A DNA stretch of 64,000 bases from assembly GCF_011602485.2 (NCBI RefSeq), contig NZ_CP050022.2, positions 310,001-374,000 on the forward strand. Reading direction: 5' to 3'. The notes beneath the pieces were generated by a model that saw only the letters and a program-made list of their open reading frames with translations, made no database searches and was not told where the DNA came from. A program made the position numbers and the translations under genes. Shown here in pieces: positions 7,799 to 15,729 of the stretch. How positions within the stretch are numbered: the stretch's first letter is position 1; each line of letters opens with the position of its first letter. Origin of the DNA: Bradyrhizobium sp. 1(2017) (lineage in GTDB: Bacteria; Pseudomonadota; Alphaproteobacteria; Rhizobiales; Xanthobacteraceae).

Positions 7799-9244
7799 TT
7801 AGGCGTTGCCGGCGGCCCTGAACTGCGCACTCGCACGTTGCAGGTTCGGTGGCAGGCTGAACAACACCGCCTTGCGGTCGGCAACGGCGGCGTGGAACTG
7901 GTCGAGCGCGATGTTGAAGGCGGTGAGCGCGGCTTCCTCGATCGCGCCGTGATCGAAGCAGCGCAGCGTGTCGCGCAGGATGTCGTCGGCCTCGGTCTGC
8001 ATCTGGTCGAGCTCTTCGGTCGTCTCGCATTTGCGTGCGGCCGCGATCATGTCCAGCAGGCGTTCGCGCTGATGGTTGTTGTTGTCGCGTTCGTCCTTCT
8101 TCAGATAGCCCGCGAACCAGGCGCCGATCGAGCCCGTGGCCGAGAGCGCCATCAGGCTCCACCAGATGTAATCGCTGTATTTGTCGAGGAAGGTCTTCTC
8201 CTCGCCATCGACGAAGGCGGCTGCGCCGGGATGCACGGGGATCACCGCATCCTTGTCGGTGTCGGGCGTCTCGATCTTCGCCGCCAGCGGGAATTCCGCC
8301 ACCAATTGCTGCCGCACGGCGAAGAGTTGTCGCGTGAACGCCGCGATGATGGTGTCGGACACCCCTTTGCGCGCCACGATGTGGTGCGAGAAGCTGATGG
8401 TCTTGACCTCGTCGTCCGGACGATCGGGTGAACCGCCGTAAGTGCCTGCGGGAATCTCCGAGGATTCATAGGCCGGATGGTTCTGCGCGATTGCGTCCGC
8501 GGAATCGATGGCAAGGAAGGTCGGCGTACCGCCCTCCCTGACCGATGCCGCGATCGCGTCGGCCGTGATCTTGCTGTTGACCGGGCCGGCGGCGAGGTAG
8601 ACGTCGGCCTTCTGCGCCTTGATCGCCTCGGCGACCTCATTGACGGGGAATTGCACGATCTCGACCTTGGCGGGATCGACGCCGTATTGCTGGAGGATCA
8701 CCTTGAGCAGATTGACGTTGGCCTGGGTCCGGCCGACGACGCCGATGCGATGGCCGGCGAGCTGCGCGATCTTGGTGATCTTCGCGCCCTTCTTCTTGCC
8801 CTTGCCGGCTACGGTCCATAGCACCACCACGTTCTTGCGCAGGGTCGCGACCGCCTGTGCGTTCTTCGGCACGTCGAGGTCGCCGCGCACGATGGCAAGA
8901 TCGACCTTGCCCTCGGCGAGTGCATTGGCGCTGGCGGTCGCGCCGTCGGTCTGGATCGGGCGCAGCCGCACATAGCTCTTGTGCTGCGCGAAACCCTGCG
9001 TCAGCGCCTGCACGACCTTGACGTCATCGCTGTTGGCGGGACCGACCGCGATCTTCAGCGTCACCGGCCGCATCGCGAAATAATAACCGCCTGCGAGCGC
9101 ACCGACGATGGCAAGCACGAACGCCAGAGACACGAGTGCCGTCTTCCGCGCCGCGGAGCGCGGCGAAGGCGGAGAGGGCGCTTCGGCCAGGTCCAATCCC
9201 CCGGTCATCGATCTCCCAAACGGGCGCTTGAGGCTCAGTTTCAT
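7799..9244 (-). CDS. TAXI-family solute-binding protein with membrane anchor and cytoplasmic tail
   Basis: A 481-residue protein. After a short cytoplasmic N-terminus, a transmembrane helix spans about residues 34-57. A TAXI-type periplasmic binding domain then runs from LKIAVGPANSDD to about residue 355, with characteristic stretches around GRTQANVNL and FSHHIVARKG. A second helix at about 360-383 is followed by a soluble tail of roughly 95 residues rich in charged residues. Classical TAXI proteins are free periplasmic receptors for TRAP carriers; here the protein is anchored at both ends and no DctQ/DctM permease gene is nearby. The ligand is unknown. A second TAXI gene lies at 10257. Confidence 0.85.
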   Translation of the reverse strand: MKLSLKRPFGRSMTGGLDLAEAPSPPSPRSAARKTALVSLAFVLAIVGALAGGYYFAMRPVTLKIAVGPANSDDVKVVQALTQGFAQHKSYVRLRPIQTDGATASANALAEGKVDLAIVRGDLDVPKNAQAVATLRKNVVVLWTVAGKGKKKGAKITKIAQLAGHRIGVVGRTQANVNLLKVILQQYGVDPAKVEIVQFPVNEVAEAIKAQKADVYLAAGPVNSKITADAIAASVREGGTPTFLAIDSADAIAQNHPAYESSEIPAGTYGGSPDRPDDEVKTISFSHHIVARKGVSDTIIAAFTRQLFAVRQQLVAEFPLAAKIETPDTDKDAVIPVHPGAAAFVDGEEKTFLDKYSDYIWWSLMALSATGSIGAWFAGYLKKDERDNNNHQRERLLDMIAAARKCETTEELDQMQTEADDILRDTLRCFDHGAIEEAALTAFNIALDQFHAAVADRKAVLFSLPPNLQRASAQFRAAGNA

Positions 9245-9395
9245 CTTGGCCGGCGACTTACGCCGGCAATTGTAGCAAATTTCTTGTCGGAGAGGGTTAC
9301 ATCTCCGTCATGGTTAGCGGATGGGGCAAATCCCGTTTGAACCCGGGCCACGGGACGGTGTTAGGGTAAAGTTCCCCTGAACGACGGAGGCGATC

Positions 9396-9686
9396 ATGGC
9401 AGAACGGCTGACGGCGGAGGCGCGCAAGCAGGCGCTGGGCGGACTACCGGGCTGGGGAGAGGTGTCCGGCCGCGACGCCATCGGGAAGACCTTTGTCTTC
9501 AAGGATTTCAGCCAGGCCTTCGGCTTCATGACCCGCGCGGCGCTGGTCGCCGAGAAGATGGATCACCATCCGGAATGGCGCAACGTCTACAAGACGGTCG
9601 AGGTGGTGCTGTCGACCCATGACGCCGGCGGCGTCACTGCGCGCGACATCGAGCTGGCCAAGGCGATGAACGCGATCGCCGGCTGA
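9396..9686 (+). CDS. phhB: 4a-hydroxytetrahydrobiopterin dehydratase
   Basis: A 96-residue protein matching the full length of the pterin-4a-carbinolamine dehydratase family. The active-site motif DHHPEW falls at residues 56-61 (His57, His58). It is followed by [19 protein letters not shown], which closely resembles the family consensus. The enzyme dehydrates 4a-hydroxytetrahydropterin, recycling the cofactor of aromatic amino-acid hydroxylases; related proteins serve in molybdopterin-linked or other roles. A GGAGG ribosome binding site precedes the ATG. No phenylalanine hydroxylase gene is in the window. Confidence 0.94.
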   Translation: MAERLTAEARKQALGGLPGWGEVSGRDAIGKTFVFKDFSQAFGFMTRAALVAEKMDHHPEWRNVYKTVEVVLSTHDAGGVTARDIELAKAMNAIAG

Positions 9687-9795
9687 CGCCTTGCTGACGT
9701 CTTGCGGTGCCCAGCCTCATCCCCATCTTGTGATCAGCAGGTGATTGCGGCGATTCGCTGCTCCGGCTGCACGGGATGTACTTGAAGGGGACTAC

Positions 9796-10188
9796 GTGAA
9801 CATGGCTGCCGAGCACAGCGTCGGTTTCGAGCCGGCCGATCGGCTCGCGGAAGACCGTGAGGGCGTTCGCCGCCGCTTCTGGCGCAAGCTGAAGCGCGTC
9901 GCCGCGCAATTGCCGTTCGCGGAAGATCTGCTCGCCGCCTACTATTGCGCCTTCGATCGCCAGACGCCGCGCCACGTCCAGGCTTCGCTGCTCGGCGCGA
10001 TCGCCTATTTCGTCCTGCCGTTCGACTTCGTTGCCGACGTGATGCCGATGCTCGGTTTCGTCGATGATGCCGCCGTGCTCGCCACCGCGATCCGCATGGT
10101 TGCCGGCCACATCACGAACGAGCACCGCGACGCCGCCCGCGCTGCGCTGAATCGCGGCCTGGACGAGGCGGAGCGGAATGTGGACTAG
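9796..10188 (+). CDS. YkvA family (DUF1232) membrane-associated protein
   Basis: A protein of about 130 residues. The DUF1232 core reads ALLGAIAYFVLPFDFVADV followed by MPMLGFVDDAAVLATA; this hydrophobic hairpin with a conserved LP-D-P/D pattern defines YkvA proteins. Function is unknown for the family. Two starts compete. GTG at 9796 lies five bases after an AAGGGG ribosome binding site. ATG at 9802 lies eleven bases after it. The frame also extends to a TTG at 9745 without support. It is tandem with phhB after 109 bases and convergent with a TAXI gene across a perfect hairpin. Confidence 0.85.
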   Translation: MNMAAEHSVGFEPADRLAEDREGVRRRFWRKLKRVAAQLPFAEDLLAAYYCAFDRQTPRHVQASLLGAIAYFVLPFDFVADVMPMLGFVDDAAVLATAIRMVAGHITNEHRDAARAALNRGLDEAERNVD

Positions 10189-10211
10189 GACCGCGCCACT
10201 CTCACTCCTCT

Positions 10212-10237
10212 GTCGTCCTGGCGAAAGCCAGGACGAC
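10212..10237. terminator. Perfect GAAA-loop hairpin at a convergent junction
   Basis: GTCGTCCTGGC pairs with GCCAGGACGAC over 11 bases around a GAAA tetraloop. It lies between the convergent ends of the YkvA and TAXI genes. It resembles a single arm of the family A repeats and could act as a bidirectional transcript end, although it has no T-run. Confidence 0.55.
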
Positions 10238-10256
10238 CAGGAGAGGGCGTGGGCTG

Positions 10257-11426
10257 CTACTTCTTCTCCGGCCCCGCCTGCGCCCGTGCGTTCTCCGCAT
10301 CCCATGCCTTGAATTGCTTGAACAGCATTTCCCTGTCCGCGTCGGACACCTTTGCGGCCGCAGGATTCTGCTTCAGGAACGCCTCGAATCGCTTCTGCGT
10401 CACCGGCTCGACACCGTGTTTGTCGAGCCATTGCTGTGCCACCGGCAATCGGTTCCAGCCGGACAGAGGCGCCGGGAGCGAGACCTCCTTCCACTTGGGA
10501 TGGAAGGGCGGGTTCTGAAGCGAGGGGAATTTCGTGAAGAACGCGTCCACGAACAGCGAGAGCTTGCGATAGCGCTCGGTGTTGGGCGCCCAATTGTACG
10601 CCGCGAGCACCGCGGGGACTGCGATGGTGTCCACGCTCTCGCCTTCCTTGATCAGGTTCGGATAGTCCTTGGCGGTCAGCGTTGCCGGCAGGTAGTCGCT
10701 CTGGAGCGGCTTTGCATAATCGACCTTCGCGAGATGGAAGCGACCGTCATTGTTGAAAGTCGAGACCGACTTATACGGCTTGCCGCCGACCACGATGACG
10801 GCGTCAATCGCGCCGGCCTTCAGCTTCTCCATTGCGATACGCTGCTCGACATAGACGAAATTCGCCTTGAGTCCGAGCCGTTCGAACACGGTGAGCGCGG
10901 TGACGAAGGTGCCCCCATTGGGCAGGTCGACGCTCACCGTCTTGCCTTCCAGATCCTTGAGCGTGGCGATCGACTTCGGCGCGATCACCTGCATCTCTTC
11001 ATTGTAGAGCTTGGTCACATAGGTGAACTGCTTCTTGATGTCCTTGGCAAACCCCTTGCGCTCGAGATAGTCGAGCGTGTCGGCCCGCACGATGCCGAGA
11101 TCGACACCCTGCAGGAACAGGATGTCGGCGACGCTCTGCACCGAGCCGCGGCCGACGATCGGCAGCACGCGGATCTTGTTGCCGTCGTCGAGCACCGAGG
11201 CGAGGTCGGCGCCGAACTGCACATAAGTGCCGCCGATCGTGCCGGTGATCAGCGTGACCGTGTTGGAGTTCAGCGCCTGCTTGGTCGAGGTCGAGCCGAA
11301 CTGGAAGATGGCCTTCAGGCTGTCCGAAACCTTGGCGGGATCGTATTCGGTCTGCGACTCGGCACGTGCCGCGAAGGCACAGATCGTCATGATGGCGGCA
11401 AGCGCCATTCCCAAAGCGTTACGCAT
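10257..11426 (-). CDS. TAXI-family TRAP transporter solute-binding protein
   Basis: A 389-residue secreted protein with a signal peptide of about 23 residues (hydrophobic core LAAIMTICAFAARA). The TAXI domain follows, with ITGTIGGTYVQFGADLASVL near the N-terminus. Binding-cleft segments around LEGKTVSVDLPNGGT and AGAIDAVIVVGGKP resemble the family consensus. The C-terminal 100 residues extend beyond the usual TAXI length and hold a charged segment ending in EKK. The ribosome binding site is GAGGAC. No TRAP permease is encoded nearby, so the protein may serve a carrier elsewhere or have a sensory role. It is followed 24 bases upstream on the same strand by a Sel1-type gene, possibly co-transcribed. 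Confidence 0.88.
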   Translation of the reverse strand: MRNALGMALAAIMTICAFAARAESQTEYDPAKVSDSLKAIFQFGSTSTKQALNSNTVTLITGTIGGTYVQFGADLASVLDDGNKIRVLPIVGRGSVQSVADILFLQGVDLGIVRADTLDYLERKGFAKDIKKQFTYVTKLYNEEMQVIAPKSIATLKDLEGKTVSVDLPNGGTFVTALTVFERLGLKANFVYVEQRIAMEKLKAGAIDAVIVVGGKPYKSVSTFNNDGRFHLAKVDYAKPLQSDYLPATLTAKDYPNLIKEGESVDTIAVPAVLAAYNWAPNTERYRKLSLFVDAFFTKFPSLQNPPFHPKWKEVSLPAPLSGWNRLPVAQQWLDKHGVEPVTQKRFEAFLKQNPAAAKVSDADREMLFKQFKAWDAENARAQAGPEKK

Positions 11427-11450
11427 GATGTCCTCTAAATCAAAGAGTTT

Positions 11451-12329
11451 CTAGTTCTGAAGCTGGCCGAGGCGCTGCCGCGCGTCCGCCGATCCGAGTG
11501 CCGCGGCTTTCTGGTACCAATCGCGCGCGGCGGTCGCGTCGGCGGAGATGCGCCGCGAGTCGCTGGTGCCCAGCACCGCCGGGTCATAGCTCTGCGCTAG
11601 CATGAACGCAGCCGTCGCATCCTGCGCATTGGCCGCGCGTTCAAGCAGCAGGCGAGCCGCAGCGATATCGCCGACGCCCAGCAGGCTCTTCGCGCGCGTC
11701 ATCAGCCCGGACAGCGTGTCGGCGTCGAGCGTCTTGGCGGGCGGAGGCGGCGCGGCCGGCGCTGCGACGGGCACAGGCGGTGCCGCAACGGGCGCGGGCG
11801 GAGCCGCGACGGGAACGGGCGTCTGGATTTGCAGCGCCGTCTGATAGGCGGTCGCGATCGCCTCACGGCTCGGCGTTGCCGGTGCAGGGATAGCCTGCGT
11901 GTCGGCGCTCGCTAGCCTCGTGTCGCTCACGCGGCCCGGATCCTTGAGCGGGGTCTGCGGTATGGCCGGCGTTCTGACCGACGCCATGGCCTGGTCCGCC
12001 GCGAAGCCTACCCAGTTACCGGCATTGGCGGCGAGGAGGCCGCGAAAGTCGGACTGAAATAGGGTAACCAGCACTGCCAGGGTGGATGCCACCAGAACGC
12101 CGGCGAGCACACGCGGGACAATTCTGGAGCGCAACTCCATCGGCCCATATTCACTTGGGTCCGGCGCACCGAGCGGATCGGACAAGAACAGTGGAACCGG
12201 ATCGTCCTGCGAAAGGTCAGCCCGTGCCGCGCGGGCACGGACAAACGATGCGGTCTGCGGATGTGATGCGGTTCGATTGAAGTCGAACGCGCTCGCCTCG
12301 TTCGACGGGCGGTATGCCGTCGTCTCCAT
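11451..12329 (-). CDS. Inner-membrane protein with C-terminal Sel1-like repeats
   Basis: A 292-residue protein. A basic and polar N-terminus leads to one transmembrane helix at about residues 78-96 (RVLAGVLVASTLAVLVTLF). A linker rich in alanine and proline follows, containing a VAAPPAPVAAPPVPVAAP run. The C-terminal 80 residues contain Sel1/TPR-like helices (RAKSLLGVGDIAAARLLLER; DWYQKAAALGSADARQRLG). Similar proteins act as envelope scaffolds, but no specific role can be assigned. The ATG at 12329 is chosen because GGGGAG lies seven bases upstream; a second ATG at 12344 is in frame. It probably shares a transcript with the downstream TAXI gene. Confidence 0.75.
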   Translation of the reverse strand: METTAYRPSNEASAFDFNRTASHPQTASFVRARAARADLSQDDPVPLFLSDPLGAPDPSEYGPMELRSRIVPRVLAGVLVASTLAVLVTLFQSDFRGLLAANAGNWVGFAADQAMASVRTPAIPQTPLKDPGRVSDTRLASADTQAIPAPATPSREAIATAYQTALQIQTPVPVAAPPAPVAAPPVPVAAPAAPPPPAKTLDADTLSGLMTRAKSLLGVGDIAAARLLLERAANAQDATAAFMLAQSYDPAVLGTSDSRRISADATAARDWYQKAAALGSADARQRLGQLQN

Positions 12330-12748
12330 GGTGATGCTCCCCATTACTAACGCAACGCAGGGGCACTCCCGGCTTCAGTCTTCTTGCTTTTGTCCAGAAA
12401 GTTCCCTGTCAACTGGAACCGATAAATCGCCGTTTGAATCAGCCCAAAAAGCGACGACGATTTGTGCGAACTGGGAAATATTTGGGTTTGATTGGGGCGA
12501 AGCCGAGGAATGCACCGCAATCTTGCCGCGAATGGTTGAGAACGCCTTACCAAGCGGCCGCCCGGGGAACGGGTGCGACGATTCCGCTGTCCTACCCTCG
12601 CTTGACCGCGCATCCCGCACACCGCAGCCGCTTGGCTTTGCGTTGCGCTGTGTCTGGAGCAGTGGGTGGTCGCCCGGTCGAGCCGGGCGACCACAGTTGA
12701 GCGTGTAGCGCGCAGCGTCGCGACGACGTCGCTACGCTTCTGATCGGA
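12330..12748. other. Gene-free stretch with a strong hairpin
   Basis: No credible coding sequence is seen; the small frames here look like repeat translations. The stretch should hold the promoter of the Sel1-type gene. It also holds a 12-bp hairpin at 12666-12694 near the end of the quinone oxidoreductase gene. Confidence 0.6.
12666..12694. repeat. Palindromic hairpin GTGGTCGCCCGG
   Basis: GTGGTCGCCCGG (12666-12677) pairs perfectly with CCGGGCGACCAC (12683-12694) across five bases. It lies 55 bases beyond the stop of the quinone oxidoreductase gene on the minus strand. It may limit transcription or protect the 3' end, but no T-run follows. Confidence 0.6.
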
Positions 12749-13723
12749 TCACGGGTGCAAGATCACCTTGCCCATCGCCTGACGTCCGGCGAGCACCTTC
12801 AATGCGTCCGCGGTCTGGGCCAGCGGGAAGGTGCGGTCGACATGCGATGAGATCTTGCCTTCCGCGGTCCATCTCACGAGCTTCTCGAGATTGGCGCGGT
12901 TCTTCTCCGGATTCTGCCGCGTCCAGGCACCCCAGAACACGCCGCGGATGTCGCAGCCCTTCAGCAACGCGAGATTCAGCGGCATTTTCGGAATGTCGCC
13001 GGCGGCAAAGCCGATCACGAGGAAGCGGCCCTCCCAGGCGATCGAGCGCAGCGCCTGCTCGGCATAGGTGCCGCCCACGGGATCGAAGATGATGTCGACG
13101 CCCTTGCCGCCGGTGAGCTTGCGCAGGCCTTCCTTCAAATCTTCCTTGGCGTAGTTCAGCGTCAGCTCGGCGCCATGCGCCTTGGCGAATTCGAGCTTCT
13201 CGTCCGACGAGGCGCAGGCGATCACCTTCAAGCCCATCAGCTTGCCGAGCTCGCAGGCCGCAAGGCCGGTGCCGCCGGCCGCGCCGAGCACCGCGAGCGT
13301 CTCGCCCGGCTTCGGGCTCGCGCGATCCTCCAGCGCATGCAGCGCGGTGCCGTAGATGATGATGATGCCGGCCGCGCGGTCATAGTCGAGATTGTCGGGG
13401 ATCTTCACGATCGAAGCCGCCGGCAGCGCGATCTTCTCACGCGCGCCGTTGTGGCCGCAGGATGCGACCACGCGATCGCCGACTTTCAGATCGGTCACGC
13501 CAGCGCCGATGCTCTCGATCACGCCGGCGACTTCGGCGGCCGGCGAGAACGGGAAGGGCGGCTTGATCTGGTACTTGCCCTGGATCATCAGGATGTCGAA
13601 GAAGTTCAGCGCCGCCGCCTTGATTGCGATCACGGCTTCGCCCGGGCCCGCCACCGGATCCGGCACCTCAGTCAGCACGAGGTCGTCGGGCTGGCAATAT
13701 TGCGAGCAGAGGATGGCTTTCAT
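12749..13723 (-). CDS. NADPH:quinone oxidoreductase-like zinc-independent MDR protein
   Basis: A 324-residue medium-chain dehydrogenase/reductase. The N-terminal GroES-like domain (about 1-120) contains ALNFFDILMIQGKYQ and lacks the structural zinc cysteines. The nucleotide-binding motif VLGAAGGTGLAACELGKLMG falls near residues 145-165. This is the quinone oxidoreductase / NADPH-dependent reductase subfamily, which reduces quinones or enones; the true substrate is unknown. The ATG at 13723 begins MKAILC, a typical MDR start, with AAGGTG upstream. It is divergent from an SDR gene across a family B repeat. Confidence 0.9.
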   Translation of the reverse strand: MKAILCSQYCQPDDLVLTEVPDPVAGPGEAVIAIKAAALNFFDILMIQGKYQIKPPFPFSPAAEVAGVIESIGAGVTDLKVGDRVVASCGHNGAREKIALPAASIVKIPDNLDYDRAAGIIIIYGTALHALEDRASPKPGETLAVLGAAGGTGLAACELGKLMGLKVIACASSDEKLEFAKAHGAELTLNYAKEDLKEGLRKLTGGKGVDIIFDPVGGTYAEQALRSIAWEGRFLVIGFAAGDIPKMPLNLALLKGCDIRGVFWGAWTRQNPEKNRANLEKLVRWTAEGKISSHVDRTFPLAQTADALKVLAGRQAMGKVILHP

Positions 13724-13837
13724 GGCAGCACCTTGGGGCGTTTCGAGTGGAATTATAGTTGGCCCGGTTTTGCCGGATTTGGAGCGGCCCGACAATCCGG
13801 ATTCTTTGCCCAAAGCGATGCGCAGACCTATCCTCAC

Positions 13838-13912
13838 GTCATTGCGAGCGCAGCGAAGCAATCCAGACTATTTCCGCGGCGCGGACTCCGGATTGCTTCG
13901 TTGCGCTAGCGG
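13838..13912. repeat. Palindromic repeat, family B copy 1 (right arm degraded)
   Basis: The left arm reads GTCATTGCGAGCGCAGCGAAG followed by CAATCCAGAC. The inner part has CCGCGGCGCGG, then GGATTGCTTCGTTGCG. The expected closing GCAATGAC is missing. It lies between divergent genes, unlike most other copies. Confidence 0.75.
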
Positions 13913-13932
13913 CAACAGCGAGGATTCAAACG

Positions 13933-14772
13933 ATGTTTGAAACAGGCCTGCTCAAGAACAAGCGCATCCTCGTGACCGGTGGCGGGTCGGGCCTTGGCGC
14001 TGCGATGGCGCGCCGTTTCCTTGCACTCGGCGCCGAGCTCGTGATCTGCGGCCGCAAGCACGATCGGCTCGAGGCAACGGCGCGTGAGATGCGCGAGGAG
14101 ACTGGCGGCAAGGTCACGACCATCGCCTGCGACATTCGCGACGGTGCTGTCGTCGATGGCATGATGGACGCGATCTGGCGCGAGGCACCGCTCGACGTTC
14201 TCGTCAACAACGCCGCCGCAACGTTCATCGCGCAGAGCGAGCACCTGTCGCTCCGCGCCGCGGATGCGATCCTGGCGCCGACGCTGCATGGCGCGATGCA
14301 TTGCACGCTCGCCGCCGGCAAGCGCTGGATCGAGGGCAAGCACAACGGCGTCGTGCTCTCGATCCTGTCGACCTCGACCATCACCGGCCGCGCCTTCACA
14401 ATGCCGTCCGCGATGGCGAAGTCGGCGGTGCTGGCGATGACCAAAAGTCTCGCCGTGGAATGGGGCCCGAAGGGCATCCGCACCGTTGCGATCGCGCCGG
14501 GTCCGTTCCCGACCGCGGGCGCATCGGGGCAACTCCGCCCCGAAGGCCGTGACGACAGCTGGGCCGCGCGCAATCCGCTCGGGCGCACGGGCGAGCACGG
14601 CGAGCTAGCCGACCTCGCCAGCTTCCTGGTCTCGGATGGCGCCCGCTACATCAATGGCGAGATGGTGGTGATCGACGGTGGCGCGCATCTGCGCAGTTCC
14701 GGCGCCGAGGACCTGCTCGGCTGGAGCGAGGCGCAATGGGCCGAGCAGCGCGCCGCGCGAAGCAAAAGCTAG
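13933..14772 (+). CDS. SDR oxidoreductase, 2,4-dienoyl-CoA reductase-like
   Basis: A 279-residue short-chain dehydrogenase. The cofactor motif TGGGSGLG is at 15-22, NNAA follows near residue 92, and the C-terminal part has GPFPTAG and YINGEMVVIDGG. At the usual YxxxK catalytic site the sequence is SAMAK, with Ser159 and Lys163 and no tyrosine. That pattern matches mitochondrial and bacterial 2,4-dienoyl-CoA reductases, which reduce the 2,4-diene CoA intermediates of unsaturated fatty-acid breakdown. The ATG at 13933 begins MFETGLLKNKRIL; the longer frame runs through a repeat. No other beta-oxidation gene is adjacent. Confidence 0.9.
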   Translation: MFETGLLKNKRILVTGGGSGLGAAMARRFLALGAELVICGRKHDRLEATAREMREETGGKVTTIACDIRDGAVVDGMMDAIWREAPLDVLVNNAAATFIAQSEHLSLRAADAILAPTLHGAMHCTLAAGKRWIEGKHNGVVLSILSTSTITGRAFTMPSAMAKSAVLAMTKSLAVEWGPKGIRTVAIAPGPFPTAGASGQLRPEGRDDSWAARNPLGRTGEHGELADLASFLVSDGARYINGEMVVIDGGAHLRSSGAEDLLGWSEAQWAEQRAARSKS

Positions 14773-14887
14773 CTGTTGTCATCGCGCTAACTGCCTTCCC
14801 AAATTGGACTTTTCCGGCTATCCCTGCCCGGGGACAAAGCGCGGCCGGGCCATCTTCCAGTCACAATATTGAGGGAACCACTCCAGC

Positions 14888-15544
14888 ATGTGGCGGGTGC
14901 TGATTTTAGCTTTGATGACTGGCGTCATGGCCGGTGGGGTCACCGACCCCGCGCGGGCGCAGTCGGCGCAACCGGCGCCCAAGTCTGCTCCGGCGACACC
15001 GAAGCCGGCCGCGCCGGCGGCTAATACGACGGCCAAGTCGGCCGCAAAGCCAGAGAGTAAACCTGCGACGCCGCCCCCAGCGATTGCGGGCGGCGCAGAG
15101 CCGACGCTGATCGGGCAGTTCGGCACCTGGGGCGCCTATTCGGCGACACCCAACGGCAAGAAGGTCTGCTTCGCGCTGGCCAAGCCGTCGGCGTCGAAGA
15201 CCAACCCGCCGAACCGGCCGCGCGATCCCGCCTATGCCTTCGTCTCGACCCGGCCGGCGGAGAAGGTGAACAACGAAGTCTCGGTCATGATCGGCTATGC
15301 GCTGAAGCCGGGCTCGGAATCGTCGGTCGAGGTCGGCGGCGCCTCCTTCGCGATGTACACGCAGGGCGACGGCCTCTGGATCAAGAATGCGGCCGAAGAG
15401 GAGCGGATGGTCGAGGCCATGCGCAAATCCGCCGATCTCGTGGTCAAGGGCGTCTCGGCCAAGGGCACCGAGACGACCGATACCTTCTCGCTGAAGGGCC
15501 TCGCCCAGGCACTCGACAAGATCGCCCAGGACTGCAGGCGTTGA
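14888..15544 (+). CDS. Invasion-associated locus B (IalB) family protein
   Basis: A 218-residue secreted protein. The signal peptide covers about residues 1-24 (hydrophobic core VLILALMTGVMAGG). A linker rich in alanine and proline runs to about residue 68. The IalB domain begins GQFGTWGAYSATPNGKKVCF and contains the paired Cys residues expected for a periplasmic disulfide (VCFALAKP near the start, DCRR at the end). The IalB family was named from Bartonella but is widespread in free-living rhizobia, where its role is unknown. The stop codon lies inside a short tandem repeat. The gene is tandem with the SDR gene upstream. Confidence 0.88.
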   Translation: MWRVLILALMTGVMAGGVTDPARAQSAQPAPKSAPATPKPAAPAANTTAKSAAKPESKPATPPPAIAGGAEPTLIGQFGTWGAYSATPNGKKVCFALAKPSASKTNPPNRPRDPAYAFVSTRPAEKVNNEVSVMIGYALKPGSESSVEVGGASFAMYTQGDGLWIKNAAEEERMVEAMRKSADLVVKGVSAKGTETTDTFSLKGLAQALDKIAQDCRR

Positions 15545-15571
15545 GGCTGCAGGCGTTAAGACTGCAGGCGG
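15530..15571. repeat. 15-base tandem repeat across the IalB stop codon
   Basis: Nearly three units of GACTGCAGGCGTTRA run from 15530 to 15571. The first unit includes the last codons (CRR) and the TGA stop of the IalB gene. The copies differ at two positions. Confidence 0.7.
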
Positions 15572-15629
15572 TATCACGGTCGCAATCGGCGGCCCCGGTT
15601 GCTATATAGAGCCGGTTCCAAGCTTCTCC

Positions 15630-15709
15630 GTCATTCCGGGATGGTCCGAAGGACCAGACCCGGAATCTCGAGGTTCCGGGTCCGATGCTCCGCATCGCCC
15701 CGGAACGAC
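15630..15709. repeat. Palindromic repeat, family C copy 2
   Basis: The ends are GTCATTCCGG and CCGGAACGAC. Internal blocks are GGTCCGAAGGACC, CCCGGAATCTCGAGGTTCCG and GATGCTCCGCATC. It lies directly upstream of rlmN, so it may be transcribed in the rlmN leader. Confidence 0.8.
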
Positions 15710-15729
15710 CACCTGATCAGGTCCATTCA

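Noticed and set aside
12347..12694. Leftward open frame starting MVARLDRATT
   Set aside because: Its start looks like translated dispersed repeat sequence and it has no ribosome binding site or domain.
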